DNA of 18,171 nt from JBJKPP01 sp046706145 (GCA_046706145.1 JBJKPP010000128.1:1-18171), one strand, 5' to 3'; positions 7,841 to 15,243 are shown, numbered from the stretch's first letter. Notes: generated by a model not told the origin, from the sequence alone. Numbers and translations are program-made.

Positions 7841-9196
7841 TTGTCAACATTAATGGTTAGCGTTTCCGGTATTAGAGGGATTATAGGCGACGGGTTAGAC
7901 CCAAATGTAATAGTCAAATATACATCTGCCTACGCCGATTTTATTAAAAAAGGAACTGTCGTAATCGGAAGAGATGCAAGGATATCAGGTGAAATGGTCA
8001 AATCTATTATAGCAGGGACTTTGATGGCAAAAGGAATAAACGTAATTGACATAGGAATAACTCCTACTCCAACAGTTCAATACACAGTAAAGACACTGAA
8101 AGCCAACGGAGGCATTGCTATTTCTGCAAGTCACAATCCAAATGAATGGAATGCATTAAAACTTCTTAATAAAACTGGTCAGTTTATGACCCCTGAAGAA
8201 AATGTAATGTTAAAAAAGTTTGTGGAGAGAAATGATGCTCAATATAATAGGTGGGATAAGTTAGGAACTTTAAAGCTTTATGAAGAGGGTTTGAAGAAAC
8301 ACGTAAACGATGTCTTAAATCTAAAATATATTAATAAAGCAAAAATTAGAGCTAAGAAATTTAAAGTTCTTGTTGATTGCGTTAACGGTGCTGGAGTTTA
8401 TGTTATTCCACAACTTCTTAGAAAATTCGGATGCGAAGTAATTGAAATTAACTGTGAAAAAACAGGGATATTCCCGCGTCTTCCAGAACCAATTCCTGAA
8501 AACCTGATTAAAACTATGAAAGCCGTGAAGAATGCAAAGGCAGATCTGGGTGTAGTTGTAGATCCCGATGTAGATAGACTAGTGCTTATCACCGAAAAAG
8601 GCGAACCCTTCAGTGAGGAAAATACAATAGCGAGTTGCGTGAAATTTGCATTATCAAAACGGAAAGGAAACGTTGTAGTTAATCTCTCCACGACCAGGGC
8701 CATTGATGACATTGCTAAAGAGTACGGATGCAAAGTTTATCGCTCACCGGTCGGAGAAGCCAATGTTGTAAAAAAGATGAAAAAGGTTAATGCCATTATT
8801 GGCGGAGAAGGAAGTGGTGGTGTAATTTATCCGGCGTTGCATTACGGCAGAGATGCACTTGTTGGCATAGCTCTTACTTTGCAACATTTAACCGAGTTTG
8901 GTGGTAAAATGTCCGAACTTAAAAAAGCTATCCCTGAGTACTTTATTGCAAAAGCAAAAATCAATATAGGAAAATCAAACCCTGACAAAATAATTGGTTC
9001 TTTAAAATCAAAATATTCCAGGAAAAAAATAAATACAGAAGATGGTTTAAGAATAGACATAGATGACCATTGGGTGCATTTTAGAAAATCAAACACCGAA
9101 CCTATTCTTAGAATTATCACCGAGGCAAAAACCGAACAGACTGCAAAAAAATTCTCAGAAAAATATTTCAGTGAAATAATGGGTTTAATGAACTGA
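7841..9196 (+). CDS. glmM: Phosphoglucosamine mutase-type phosphohexomutase
   Basis: This 451-aa alpha-D-phosphohexomutase would convert glucosamine-6-phosphate to glucosamine-1-phosphate on the way to UDP-GlcNAc for peptidoglycan and LPS. All four family signatures are visible: the phosphoserine loop SASHNP (Ser97), the metal loop DPDVDR (Asp241, 243, 245), the sugar loop GEGSGG (Glu323) and the phosphate-binding RKSNTEP (Arg415-Pro421). The length matches the family. GEGSGG plus SNTEP, instead of GEQSGH plus SGTEP as in E. coli GlmM, is the form I associate with Bacteroidota enzymes annotated as GlmM. A phosphomannomutase or phosphoglucomutase role remains possible. I chose the TTG at 7841 because AAGGAGG (7829-7835) precedes it by 5 nt, the family begins at TLMVSVSGIRG, and a -7 promoter element at 7801-7808 lies inside the 17-codon extension opened by the TTG at 7790. 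It is transcribed divergently from the receptor operon. Confidence 0.85.
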   Translation: MSTLMVSVSGIRGIIGDGLDPNVIVKYTSAYADFIKKGTVVIGRDARISGEMVKSIIAGTLMAKGINVIDIGITPTPTVQYTVKTLKANGGIAISASHNPNEWNALKLLNKTGQFMTPEENVMLKKFVERNDAQYNRWDKLGTLKLYEEGLKKHVNDVLNLKYINKAKIRAKKFKVLVDCVNGAGVYVIPQLLRKFGCEVIEINCEKTGIFPRLPEPIPENLIKTMKAVKNAKADLGVVVDPDVDRLVLITEKGEPFSEENTIASCVKFALSKRKGNVVVNLSTTRAIDDIAKEYGCKVYRSPVGEANVVKKMKKVNAIIGGEGSGGVIYPALHYGRDALVGIALTLQHLTEFGGKMSELKKAIPEYFIAKAKINIGKSNPDKIIGSLKSKYSRKKINTEDGLRIDIDDHWVHFRKSNTEPILRIITEAKTEQTAKKFSEKYFSEIMGLMN

Positions 9197-9206
9197 GTTT
9201 CAAAAT

Positions 9207-9221
9207 CTGAATTATATTCAG
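9207..9221. terminator. Weak hairpin between convergent genes
   Basis: CTGAAT (9207-9212) and ATTCAG (9216-9221) form a perfect 6-bp stem with a 3-nt loop in the 73-bp gap between the convergent glmM-type gene and the Rossmann-fold gene. On the minus strand it is followed by ATTTTG, and on the plus strand no T-run follows. It may act as a weak terminator, but it is AT-rich and far from a strong example. Confidence 0.3.
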
Positions 9222-9269
9222 TCAAACATTACAAGCCTTTCCTGCTGAAAAATTACACTAAATAGCACT

Positions 9270-10970
9270 TTATGCTTTCATCCTGGTTCCGTGTTCTTCA
9301 TGGATGAAAAGCCAGCTGCATATTTTCCCGATATTTATTTCTTCAAAGTTATTCCAGTAAGATTTTGTTCTTACATGCATTGAACTGGTATCTGTATTAG
9401 AAATATTGTTTGCTTCTTCAATTAATTCTGAAATTCTCTTTTGCCATTTTTCCATATTGGATACTCTAAGGTCAACCCATCCTTCAGAAGACCATCTTTC
9501 AATATTCTCTTTATTAATTTCCAGTTCATTTTCACCCTGGTAAACCGGGATTTTTATGTCCGACCCGCGAAGTAATCTCTTACCGTCTTCAAGCAAAATG
9601 GGAATTCCTATAGAAATAATCTGACTTCTAAGATTTTCATCAGCCATAATAATTTCCATACTTTTTTCGGAAAGCTTCTGTGCCGGATATTCAAGAATTT
9701 CTTTCATTGTTTTACAGAAGATGCTCAAAATATATATTTCATACAGCAGTTTTGATAACCTTGGTGGACCCAACAATTCGAATGCTACGCTTTTTACATT
9801 ATGTTTTTGCTCCAACTCTGCAAGTCTTTCCACGGCAGAATGCTGCATGTAACCGGCTCTGTAAGTAGGTTCCATTGTTGCATGATCGAGTGAGCTTACA
9901 ATGTCATGACCCGTATTGCCGCCCTTTATTTCGTAAAGGACAACGTCCGCTATTTCTTCAGGAGTAACAAACTCCATTTGTTTTTGTGCAGTAATCGTTT
10001 CGAACTCACCTCTTGAAAATATACCATTTTCTCCGGTATCTATAAAAACAGATTTGAGTGTCTCTCCTTTAGTTCTATATTTCTTATCCGAGCATAAAAT
10101 AAATTTACCTTCTAAAGGAATGGCCTCCGTAACTGGAATATCAAGCAATTCAATTGGTTTACCCTTCTTTTTAATCTCACCGTACTCTATTCGCTTCCAG
10201 GCAATTGCAGCCGTTGGTTTTATTTCTTTAGTTATCGGACCTTCCGGAGTTCGGGCCATTAAGAATAAAAGAAGTGTATGCGCACCTGCAATTGATGACT
10301 TGCTCAATAGCACGCGGGATGGTTTCTCTTCACTGTGAGTGTATGGAATGTTTAGTCCCATACCTCCCGTCCCACTTGTTCCAATTTTTATATATGTTTG
10401 AGAACCTACGGCACTCATAGAACTATATAATAATTGTACATGCCTAATCAACTGCGGAATATATTGTGTACACAGAAGCTTTTCTGTTTCATGTACTAGT
10501 TCTTCATATTCCACTCTTTTTGATATCGCTCTTATTACATTACGATAAGAAGAATAAATATCCTGGTAAGCAATAGCTGTTGCAGTGTTGATACAATCAA
10601 TTATAATATCAGGTTTATATTTATTGAGCAAACTATAAATGGAAGAACTTTTTAGAATATTATCGCTTAACTCTTCCATAACATCCGTCAGCAATATCTT
10701 TCTTTTACTAGGGTCATTTAAGATTTCATATCTGTTAATATTTTTAAATTCTTCTCTAACAAAAATATCTCCTCCCCAAGGTATGAAGAATCCTTCACTC
10801 TTTTGAGGGAATTCCTTTTGGAGTTTTTCTACTGCTGTTTCTGCTTCGGATTGCAATAACGAGGTTATTATTATTTTCTTGGGCTTTTCAGTTACCAATT
10901 TTCTTGCTACTGCCGTGCCCACTAAACCAAAGCCGCCAAGAACCAGAACGGTTGCGTCTTTTATTTCCAT
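9270..10970 (-). CDS. NAD(P)-binding Rossmann-fold protein (SDR-like) with long C-terminal extension
   Basis: This 566-aa cytoplasmic protein has an N-terminal Rossmann fold: VLVLGGFGLVGTAVARKLV at about residues 9-27 carries the glycine-rich dinucleotide loop (GGFGLVG), and DIIIDCINTATA near 120 resembles the fourth strand of extended short-chain dehydrogenases. A glycine-rich stretch at about 195-207 (GTSGTGGMGLNIPYTHSEE) could form part of the active site or sugar/nucleotide pocket. I see no clear YxxxK catalytic pair. The last 200 residues or so are mostly helical and match nothing I recognise. There is no signal peptide or membrane helix. It stands alone, convergent with the glmM-type gene and divergent from the small membrane protein at 11281. 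Calling it an oxidoreductase or epimerase would go beyond the sequence. Only the nucleotide-binding fold is supported. Confidence 0.65.
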   Translation of the reverse strand: MEIKDATVLVLGGFGLVGTAVARKLVTEKPKKIIITSLLQSEAETAVEKLQKEFPQKSEGFFIPWGGDIFVREEFKNINRYEILNDPSKRKILLTDVMEELSDNILKSSSIYSLLNKYKPDIIIDCINTATAIAYQDIYSSYRNVIRAISKRVEYEELVHETEKLLCTQYIPQLIRHVQLLYSSMSAVGSQTYIKIGTSGTGGMGLNIPYTHSEEKPSRVLLSKSSIAGAHTLLLFLMARTPEGPITKEIKPTAAIAWKRIEYGEIKKKGKPIELLDIPVTEAIPLEGKFILCSDKKYRTKGETLKSVFIDTGENGIFSRGEFETITAQKQMEFVTPEEIADVVLYEIKGGNTGHDIVSSLDHATMEPTYRAGYMQHSAVERLAELEQKHNVKSVAFELLGPPRLSKLLYEIYILSIFCKTMKEILEYPAQKLSEKSMEIIMADENLRSQIISIGIPILLEDGKRLLRGSDIKIPVYQGENELEINKENIERWSSEGWVDLRVSNMEKWQKRISELIEEANNISNTDTSSMHVRTKSYWNNFEEINIGKICSWLFIHEEHGTRMKA

Positions 10971-11280
10971 ATCTGCCCCTGCAAAATGATTAACATTTAA
11001 TAATACAAATTACTGTATTTTAATTCGGATGACAAGATAATTTGATATTATATAATTTATAAATGTATTATGAGAAGAAACAAATCATCTTTGTAAAAAT
11101 TGAGTTCTTAGTTGACTAAATAATTCTATTTGATAATATTAGATAACAATAAAATCGGGTGAATTAATAAGAGGGGCACTAAACAAATCTTATTAAATGA
11201 AATTCAGATATACACTTTATCTAGATAAACTAGATATAAAATGATGTATTTTAAGCAGTTCAAGAAAAATAGGTGTTATA
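10971..11280. other. Divergent intergenic region, AT-rich, no gene seen
   Basis: These 310 bp separate the minus-strand Rossmann-fold gene from the plus-strand small membrane protein. I find no convincing reading frame, tRNA or riboswitch. The only clear structure is a 14-bp palindrome with a tandem CTAGATA repeat at 11216-11236, listed separately. CATCTTTG near 11089 is one mismatch from the Bacteroidota -7 element and could be a plus-strand promoter. Confidence 0.5.
11216..11236. promoter_or_regulatory. Palindrome TTTATCTAGATAAA with repeated CTAGATA
   Basis: TTTATCTAGATAAA (11216-11229) is a perfect 14-bp palindrome, and its CTAGATA half is repeated immediately at 11230-11236. The site ends 44 bp upstream of the ATG of the small membrane protein gene, a plausible place for an operator. 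It is composed mostly of A and T, so chance is not excluded. Confidence 0.35.
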
Positions 11281-11595
11281 ATGGAAAGCAAATTAACAAT
11301 ATTAGAAAGAAAACATTTAGAAGAGTTTATTAAGTCAACTGATAAACCAATACACTTAAACCCTTTTATATTTTCTAGCATAATCTCTCTTGCAGGGCTC
11401 ATATTAATAATAGCCACAATAGTTATTACACTAGATAATTTGAATGACAAAACAGCTTATTGGATATTGCTACCCGGAATGATTGGAGGTATCATCAGCA
11501 TACTTTTCGGATCGATTTTATTCAAATATTCAAAAAGATATGAGCAAACAAAAAGGGTTGCAGAAATTGTAAACAAGATTCTGACACTCTTTTAA
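11281..11595 (+). CDS. Small two-helix membrane protein, unknown function
   Basis: This 104-aa protein has a charged N-terminus (MESKLTILERKHLEEF), a first hydrophobic helix at about 29-51 (FIFSSIISLAGLILIIATIVI), a short acidic/polar turn, a second helix at about 60-82 (WILLPGMIGGIISILFGSILF) and a basic C-terminal tail (KYSKRYEQTKR). That predicts an inner-membrane hairpin with both ends in the cytoplasm. An AGGTG about 8 nt before the ATG may serve as the ribosome binding site. I do not recognise the family. It is followed 80 bp later by the SnoaL-like gene on the same strand, so the two could be co-transcribed. The hydropathy pattern and the plausible start support a real gene, but no homology is claimed. 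Confidence 0.6.
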   Translation: MESKLTILERKHLEEFIKSTDKPIHLNPFIFSSIISLAGLILIIATIVITLDNLNDKTAYWILLPGMIGGIISILFGSILFKYSKRYEQTKRVAEIVNKILTLF

Positions 11596-11675
11596 GATTT
11601 TTTTTGACTCCAGATTTGCAATGGCGTTTGTCTTTGCTCATTTGATTACAATGAAATAGGGAAAAATAAAGGAAT

Positions 11676-12023
11676 ATGAACAACAATAAACAAAATGACA
11701 ATCTGAGCATTGTCAGACAAGTATATGAAGCTTTCCAAAAACGTGATATAAAAGCAATCAAAGAATTACTTAGTGATGAAGTTGAATGGGGAGAACCCTC
11801 TAATCCTTATAATCCCGCCGGAGGGACAAGACGTGGACATGCAGGATTTATGGAATGGGTTAATATAGGTATTCGCTCAGAAGAAATTCTTACTTTAGAA
11901 TTAAAGAAATTTTTAGTTGATGATGATTCAGTCGCTGTAGCAGGATTCACTAAATGTCTTGCTAAACCTACCGGTAAAACCTATGAAACAGACTTTGTAC
12001 ATATGTTTACACTCAAGGATTAG
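11676..12023 (+). CDS. SnoaL-like/NTF2-fold protein cut short by an in-frame TAG
   Basis: The 115 residues match a SnoaL-like (ketosteroid isomerase / NTF2-fold) protein: an N-terminal helix VRQVYEAFQKRDIKAIKELLSDEVEW, a gly/pro-rich loop with YNPAGGTRRGHAGFMEW, and beta strands ending in TDFVHMFTLKD. These small cone-shaped proteins bind or isomerise hydrophobic ligands, and many have unknown substrates. The frame stops at TAG (12021-12023) exactly where the family normally continues with a last strand and helix. The expected tail is present downstream in the same frame (KIVKFQEFFDTYIAGEAFR, 12024-12080) and ends at TAA 12081-12083. The intact protein would have about 135 residues, the usual family length. 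The gene is thus probably a recent nonsense allele or contains a sequence error. The ATG at 11676 has AAAGGA two bases upstream. Confidence 0.7.
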   Translation: MNNNKQNDNLSIVRQVYEAFQKRDIKAIKELLSDEVEWGEPSNPYNPAGGTRRGHAGFMEWVNIGIRSEEILTLELKKFLVDDDSVAVAGFTKCLAKPTGKTYETDFVHMFTLKD

Positions 12024-12083
12024 AAGATTGTGAAATTCCAGGAATTTTTTGATACATATATTGCCGGAGAAGCATTTAGATAA
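12024..12083 (+). pseudogene. In-frame C-terminal tail of the SnoaL-like gene after the TAG
   Basis: Nineteen sense codons and a TAA follow the premature TAG of the SnoaL-like gene without a frame change. They encode a strand-helix ending (KIVKFQEFFDT, then AGEAFR) that matches the family's usual C-terminus. The tail has no start codon of its own, so it would be made only by read-through or if the TAG is an error. Confidence 0.65.
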
Positions 12084-12088
12084 TATGA

Positions 12089-12643
12089 CTACTTCTTGGT
12101 TTGTGTAGTCATCTCAAAATCATTTATGCTATATCCGTTATTCTTTAATATATTAAAGACCTCATCGAGTTTATCATTAGAAAGTTGTGGAGTCCTACTT
12201 AATATCCAGCCATATTTCCTGTTGGGAGTTCCTACTACTGCGTATTCATAATCTTTTCCTAGGCCAATTATCCAATAATCTCCCCAGAATATATATATAC
12301 CAAATATTCTAACAAAACTGACTTCCAGTTTTGCATTTGTTGTTTTATCTACCGCCTTAGCCAATCCATTAGCTACTACCCTTTCACCATTTTCGTCAAA
12401 ACATGTATTTGTAACTTCAATGTCTCCGTCACTTCTAAGTTTGTATAGAGCAGTAGTTCCATACTTACATCTTTTCTGAAAAGAGTTAGGAATTTTAGCA
12501 ATCTCATACCAAAGCCCTGCATACTTATTCAAATCAACATGATTAACAGTTTTCACCGTGTTTTCGTTTTTTTCATCTTGTCCTTTAATGATTGTAATCC
12601 CAAAAATAATAATTAAAAAGATGAAACTAATTACGAATTTCAT
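12089..12643 (-). CDS. Bacterial lipocalin (Blc-like), exported
   Basis: This 184-aa protein has a hydrophobic signal peptide (about 1-21, MKFVISFIFLIIIFGITIIKG) with no lipobox cysteine. It is therefore predicted to be a soluble periplasmic or secreted protein, not an outer-membrane lipoprotein like E. coli Blc. The lipocalin signature is clear: YAGLWYEIAKIPNSFQ (Gly43-x-Trp45) at the first strand. Cys59 and Cys81 may form a disulfide, DYWIIGLGKDYEYAVVGTPNRKYGWILSR matches the second conserved block, and a C-terminal helix follows (LDEVFNILKNNGY). Bacterial lipocalins bind fatty acids or lysophospholipids and are linked to membrane maintenance and stress. The gene is convergent with the SnoaL-like gene; only 5 bp separate its end from the TAA of that gene's tail. 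No strong promoter motif is visible in the 180-bp upstream gap. Confidence 0.88.
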   Translation of the reverse strand: MKFVISFIFLIIIFGITIIKGQDEKNENTVKTVNHVDLNKYAGLWYEIAKIPNSFQKRCKYGTTALYKLRSDGDIEVTNTCFDENGERVVANGLAKAVDKTTNAKLEVSFVRIFGIYIFWGDYWIIGLGKDYEYAVVGTPNRKYGWILSRTPQLSNDKLDEVFNILKNNGYSINDFEMTTQTKK

Positions 12644-12741
12644 ATAGAAACCCCCGTTAATTTATTCTTAATAAAGACAGTAATCCTTTTAATGTAAATA
12701 AAGCGGCGTCTCTTGAGTTGTCACTGCATCCAAAGTAATAC

Positions 12742-12784
12742 ATATCCGAAGTATAGGATCGCTCCGGTGTCTTTCACCGGATAT
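12742..12784. repeat. Overlapping inverted repeats with mutually exclusive pairings
   Basis: TCCGGTG (12763-12769) and CACCGGA (12775-12781) form a perfect 7-bp GC-rich stem with a 5-nt loop, the most GC-rich structure in this AT-rich gap. ATATCCG (12742-12748) and CGGATAT (12778-12784) form a second 7-bp pairing that shares bases 12778-12781 with the first, so only one can form at a time. It lies 43 bp after the stop of the membrane protein gene and 98 bp before the lipocalin ATG. Neither strand has a following T-run, so it is not a standard terminator. Confidence 0.5.
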
Positions 12785-12823
12785 TGTTAAGAATTTGTTA
12801 AGGTTATACAAATATTTAATGCG

Positions 12824-13381
12824 TTAAGGCCACAGCCAACCGAAAACACATGCTGTAAGTAATGCATAAATTAATCCATCAAGTGTTGCTTTAATTGTTA
12901 GACTTAATGCACGATGATACCAGATGCTCATCTGCCAAAGCGCAAGAGTGTAACCTATGAAAGCTGTAGTGCCAATGAAACGAAATACCTGAAGATATTC
13001 TGCCCCTGGTGTAAGAGCACGACCTGTTATGTACGCAGCGAACAAGCTTACTACAATACTATAGATAAACCAAAAGAATAAATTCTTGCCCATCTGCATT
13101 CCGCCTTCTGGCCAAATTGTAAAATTGACAACCGGACCTTTCTTGACTTTCTCTTTAAATTCAGTAGACTTTAGTTCATCTCTGCTTGAAGGCCGTGGAA
13201 CCAAGTAGTCACCGCTTTGCAGATTAAGAAAACGAAATGTGTCCAACACACCGTCTTCGTTGGGTACTTTGGGATAATCGTTTTTGTGCCACGGAAGCAC
13301 CATGTGTATAATGGAACTAACTATAAAGACAACCACAGACGACAATAAAATCGGAAGCCAAAGTTCGTGTAGCCCTGTCAT
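12824..13381 (-). CDS. Uncharacterised four-helix membrane protein
   Basis: This 185-aa protein has four predicted membrane helices: about 9-31 (LPILLSSVVVFIVSSIIHMVL), 101-122 (LFFWFIYSIVVSLFAAYITG), 130-150 (FIGTTAFIGYTLALWQMSIW) and 160-183 (TLDGLIYALLTACVFGWLW). A hydrophilic loop of about 68 residues lies between helices one and two (HKNDYPKVPNEDGVLDTFR, then SGDYLVPRP). Histidines at the end of helix one (SIIHMVLPWHKNDY) and after helix three (WYHRAL) are notable but unassigned. The architecture resembles uncharacterised proteins seen across several phyla; I cannot name a function. The gene follows the phospholipase D-like gene by 109 bp on the same strand, with a hairpin in the gap, so co-transcription is possible but not certain. 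Confidence 0.7.
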   Translation of the reverse strand: MTGLHELWLPILLSSVVVFIVSSIIHMVLPWHKNDYPKVPNEDGVLDTFRFLNLQSGDYLVPRPSSRDELKSTEFKEKVKKGPVVNFTIWPEGGMQMGKNLFFWFIYSIVVSLFAAYITGRALTPGAEYLQVFRFIGTTAFIGYTLALWQMSIWYHRALSLTIKATLDGLIYALLTACVFGWLWP

Positions 13382-13426
13382 TTTGATTTTCCTTATAAAG
13401 TTGTAAATAGTTACAAATATTCAACA

Positions 13427-13450
13427 CCATTCGATTTTGAATCTGAATGG
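13427..13450. repeat. Ten-pair hairpin between PLD-like and membrane protein genes
   Basis: CCATTCGATT (13427-13436) can pair with AATC (13440-13443) and GAATGG (13445-13450), giving 10 base pairs with a single bulged T and a 3-nt loop. It sits 40 bp after the PLD-like stop codon and 45 bp before the membrane protein ATG. It is not followed by a T-run on either strand. A second short AT-rich repeat, TTGTAA-ATAG-TTACAA (13401-13416), lies closer to the start. Roles in mRNA processing, attenuation or regulation are all possible. Confidence 0.45.
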
Positions 13451-13490
13451 GAAAAGTGAACAATGTATATTTTTTATTACATAAATTATA

Positions 13491-15236
13491 TTATGCAAAC
13501 AAATTCCTATCTACGTATTTTATATCTTTAGAATCAAAATACGGCTTAGCCCAATCGTTTGTCTTTGATAAACGTAGTGGTCCACTGCTTTTCTTAGTTT
13601 GGCGGGACTTTGCACGAAAATGAAAATGGTCCACCAAGCGGAGTGCTTCGATTGCAAATACTGCTGCAATATCCCGGTCTTTTACGCAGATTAAATTGTC
13701 TCCATTCTGCTTCTCACCGCCAAGAGCCAGGTTTGAAGACCCAAAATAGACACATGCGTTACTGGTGAAGCAATCAACAACAACAAATTTATGATGTATT
13801 TTATGTGCATTATAATCTACTTCTTCATTAAATGGTTTTGGTAAAGATTTGGTTATTTCTTTAGCATCAACCAGAATCCCTCTTTTTGAGCCTGGCTTAT
13901 AAAGAGAAACTGCCTTTACACGGTCAGATACACCATAACTAAAAACAGAAGTTTTATTTTGAATGTTTTGCAATGCAGGCATTACAGGACCGCCGCTGCC
14001 AGAGATTTGCATGACGGAAAAAAGAACACATTTTTTAGCTGTATTAATTGACTTCGCTACTCTTGAAAGAATTGTATCTGCATCTGCGGCGCTGTGGGGT
14101 GAAAATGTTATATCTATAGATGACTGGTTTTTAGTTGAGAAATTGAAGGCTTTTGCTTTTGCATAGGCTGTCTTCCGGAAACTTCTCATTTTCTCTTCAC
14201 CGAAAGAATTCTCAAATACATTGTGATACAACCCGGCTATTTTGCTATTATTAAATACTGCCACATGATTAGCATTAACACATAGTCCTGTAATCGAGAA
14301 GTTTGTGGAACCAGTTAAAACCTTTACTGCGCTCTTCCCTTTCAACATTATTAGAATTTTGTTGTGCTGAAGCCGTGAGAAGTGACCTCTTACTATTTCA
14401 GTATTACCGGTGCTCTTAAACTTTTTTTCAAAATCTGACTCATCAGAATCAGGCACACCATGTCCTTTTTTAACCTTAGTTTTCGAATCAACCTCAACAC
14501 TATCATCAAGAATAACGCGCAGCCTTTTTGCTTTCGCCAACTTCAGGCACAAATCAGCAACGTCAGGTTCGTTGAAATCATATGCAAACATTTCAATCTT
14601 AATGCTATTATCGTTTAGAGCTTCATTCAAAAAATCAAGAATTGTCTCTCTCGCTGTAAATCCCAAGTACTGGTAAAGGTCTTCGTAAGTATATGACAAG
14701 CTATTGAACTTAGTAAATAACATACTTGTGTCGAATAACCACGTACCGTCAGGAACAATTTTATTATCCATTCCAAACCTACGTACATAAGCTTGGGAAT
14801 TCACATATGACCTGGTAAATGAGAGTTCCAATGGACCGTCGGTAAAGCGGTCAACCTCCAGAGTGACATCAACGGTCAAACTATCATCGAGGGGGAAAAG
14901 ATTATCATTATTCTTATCATAATACCTGGGAGTGACAAAATAAGTATAATTTCCTCTTTTGGATTTATTAACCGGCAGATGCGAGTCGCCGGGTACATGA
15001 ATCCAGCGAAATTTTTGAAAAGGTGCATATTCACTTGTAGTTAACTCCGAAGTTCCTCCAAAATTAATACGGTTAAAAAGAAAATATTTTTCTGCACCTT
15101 CAGGTTGACAGGCAATAGAAAATCCTACGAAGTTCTCTTTATTAAGGTTTTTCTCCAAATTAAAAGCTAGAAGAGACATTGCATCGCCTCTGTAAGCTTT
15201 AACGGTAACACCGTTTTTTTTATTTTGAACGAACAT
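13491..15236 (-). CDS. Phospholipase D-like (HKD) family protein
   Basis: This 581-aa protein has an N-terminal beta-rich domain of about 185 residues with no recognised function, then a two-lobed PLD catalytic region. The first HKD motif is partial: HNKILIML at His291-x-Lys293 has Leu where the Asp should be, but it is followed by the usual TGSTNFS. The second is complete: HHKFVVVD at His481-x-Lys483 to Asp488, followed by GSSNLALGG and NGDNLI. The two histidines needed for catalysis are both present, so activity on phosphodiesters (phospholipid or nucleic acid) is plausible. No signal peptide or membrane helix is seen, which suggests a cytoplasmic protein. A nuclease, a phospholipase and a cardiolipin-synthase relative remain possible. 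The ATG at 15236 has AAGGGAGG upstream, partly inside a short hairpin. A 12-bp palindrome lies about 85 bp upstream. The four-helix membrane protein gene follows on the same strand. Confidence 0.82.
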   Translation of the reverse strand: MFVQNKKNGVTVKAYRGDAMSLLAFNLEKNLNKENFVGFSIACQPEGAEKYFLFNRINFGGTSELTTSEYAPFQKFRWIHVPGDSHLPVNKSKRGNYTYFVTPRYYDKNNDNLFPLDDSLTVDVTLEVDRFTDGPLELSFTRSYVNSQAYVRRFGMDNKIVPDGTWLFDTSMLFTKFNSLSYTYEDLYQYLGFTARETILDFLNEALNDNSIKIEMFAYDFNEPDVADLCLKLAKAKRLRVILDDSVEVDSKTKVKKGHGVPDSDESDFEKKFKSTGNTEIVRGHFSRLQHNKILIMLKGKSAVKVLTGSTNFSITGLCVNANHVAVFNNSKIAGLYHNVFENSFGEEKMRSFRKTAYAKAKAFNFSTKNQSSIDITFSPHSAADADTILSRVAKSINTAKKCVLFSVMQISGSGGPVMPALQNIQNKTSVFSYGVSDRVKAVSLYKPGSKRGILVDAKEITKSLPKPFNEEVDYNAHKIHHKFVVVDCFTSNACVYFGSSNLALGGEKQNGDNLICVKDRDIAAVFAIEALRLVDHFHFRAKSRQTKKSSGPLRLSKTNDWAKPYFDSKDIKYVDRNLFA

Positions 15237-15243
15237 TTAAAAC

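Noticed and set aside
8398..9225. Two minus-strand frames opposite the glmM-type gene
   Set aside because: Both are antisense to a gene with all four family signatures, and neither has a recognisable product.
11615..11636. Bacteroidota-type promoter before the SnoaL-like gene (TTTG and TGTCTTTG)
   Set aside because: The -7 copy has a mismatch in the critical TA, and the nearest TTTG is only 10 bp away, too close for the -33 element.
11522..11761. 79-codon minus-strand frame across the gap before the SnoaL-like gene
   Set aside because: It overlaps the ends of two better-supported plus-strand genes and encodes only a Phe/Leu/Cys-rich stretch typical of antisense reading.
12021..12023. Possible genome-wide recoding of TAG as a sense codon, suggested by the SnoaL-like gene
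   Set aside because: Other genes in the window use TAG as their natural stop, including the PorV-like gene, the 1187-aa secreted protein and the dioxygenase fragment, so general recoding is not supported.
12644..12823. Integron attC-like recombination site in the gap with several GTTAAG repeats and inverted repeats
   Set aside because: GTTAAG occurs three times (12786, 12797, 12823), but neither the GTTRRRY nor the RYYYAAC core fits properly at both ends, and the surrounding genes are not arranged as a same-strand cassette array.
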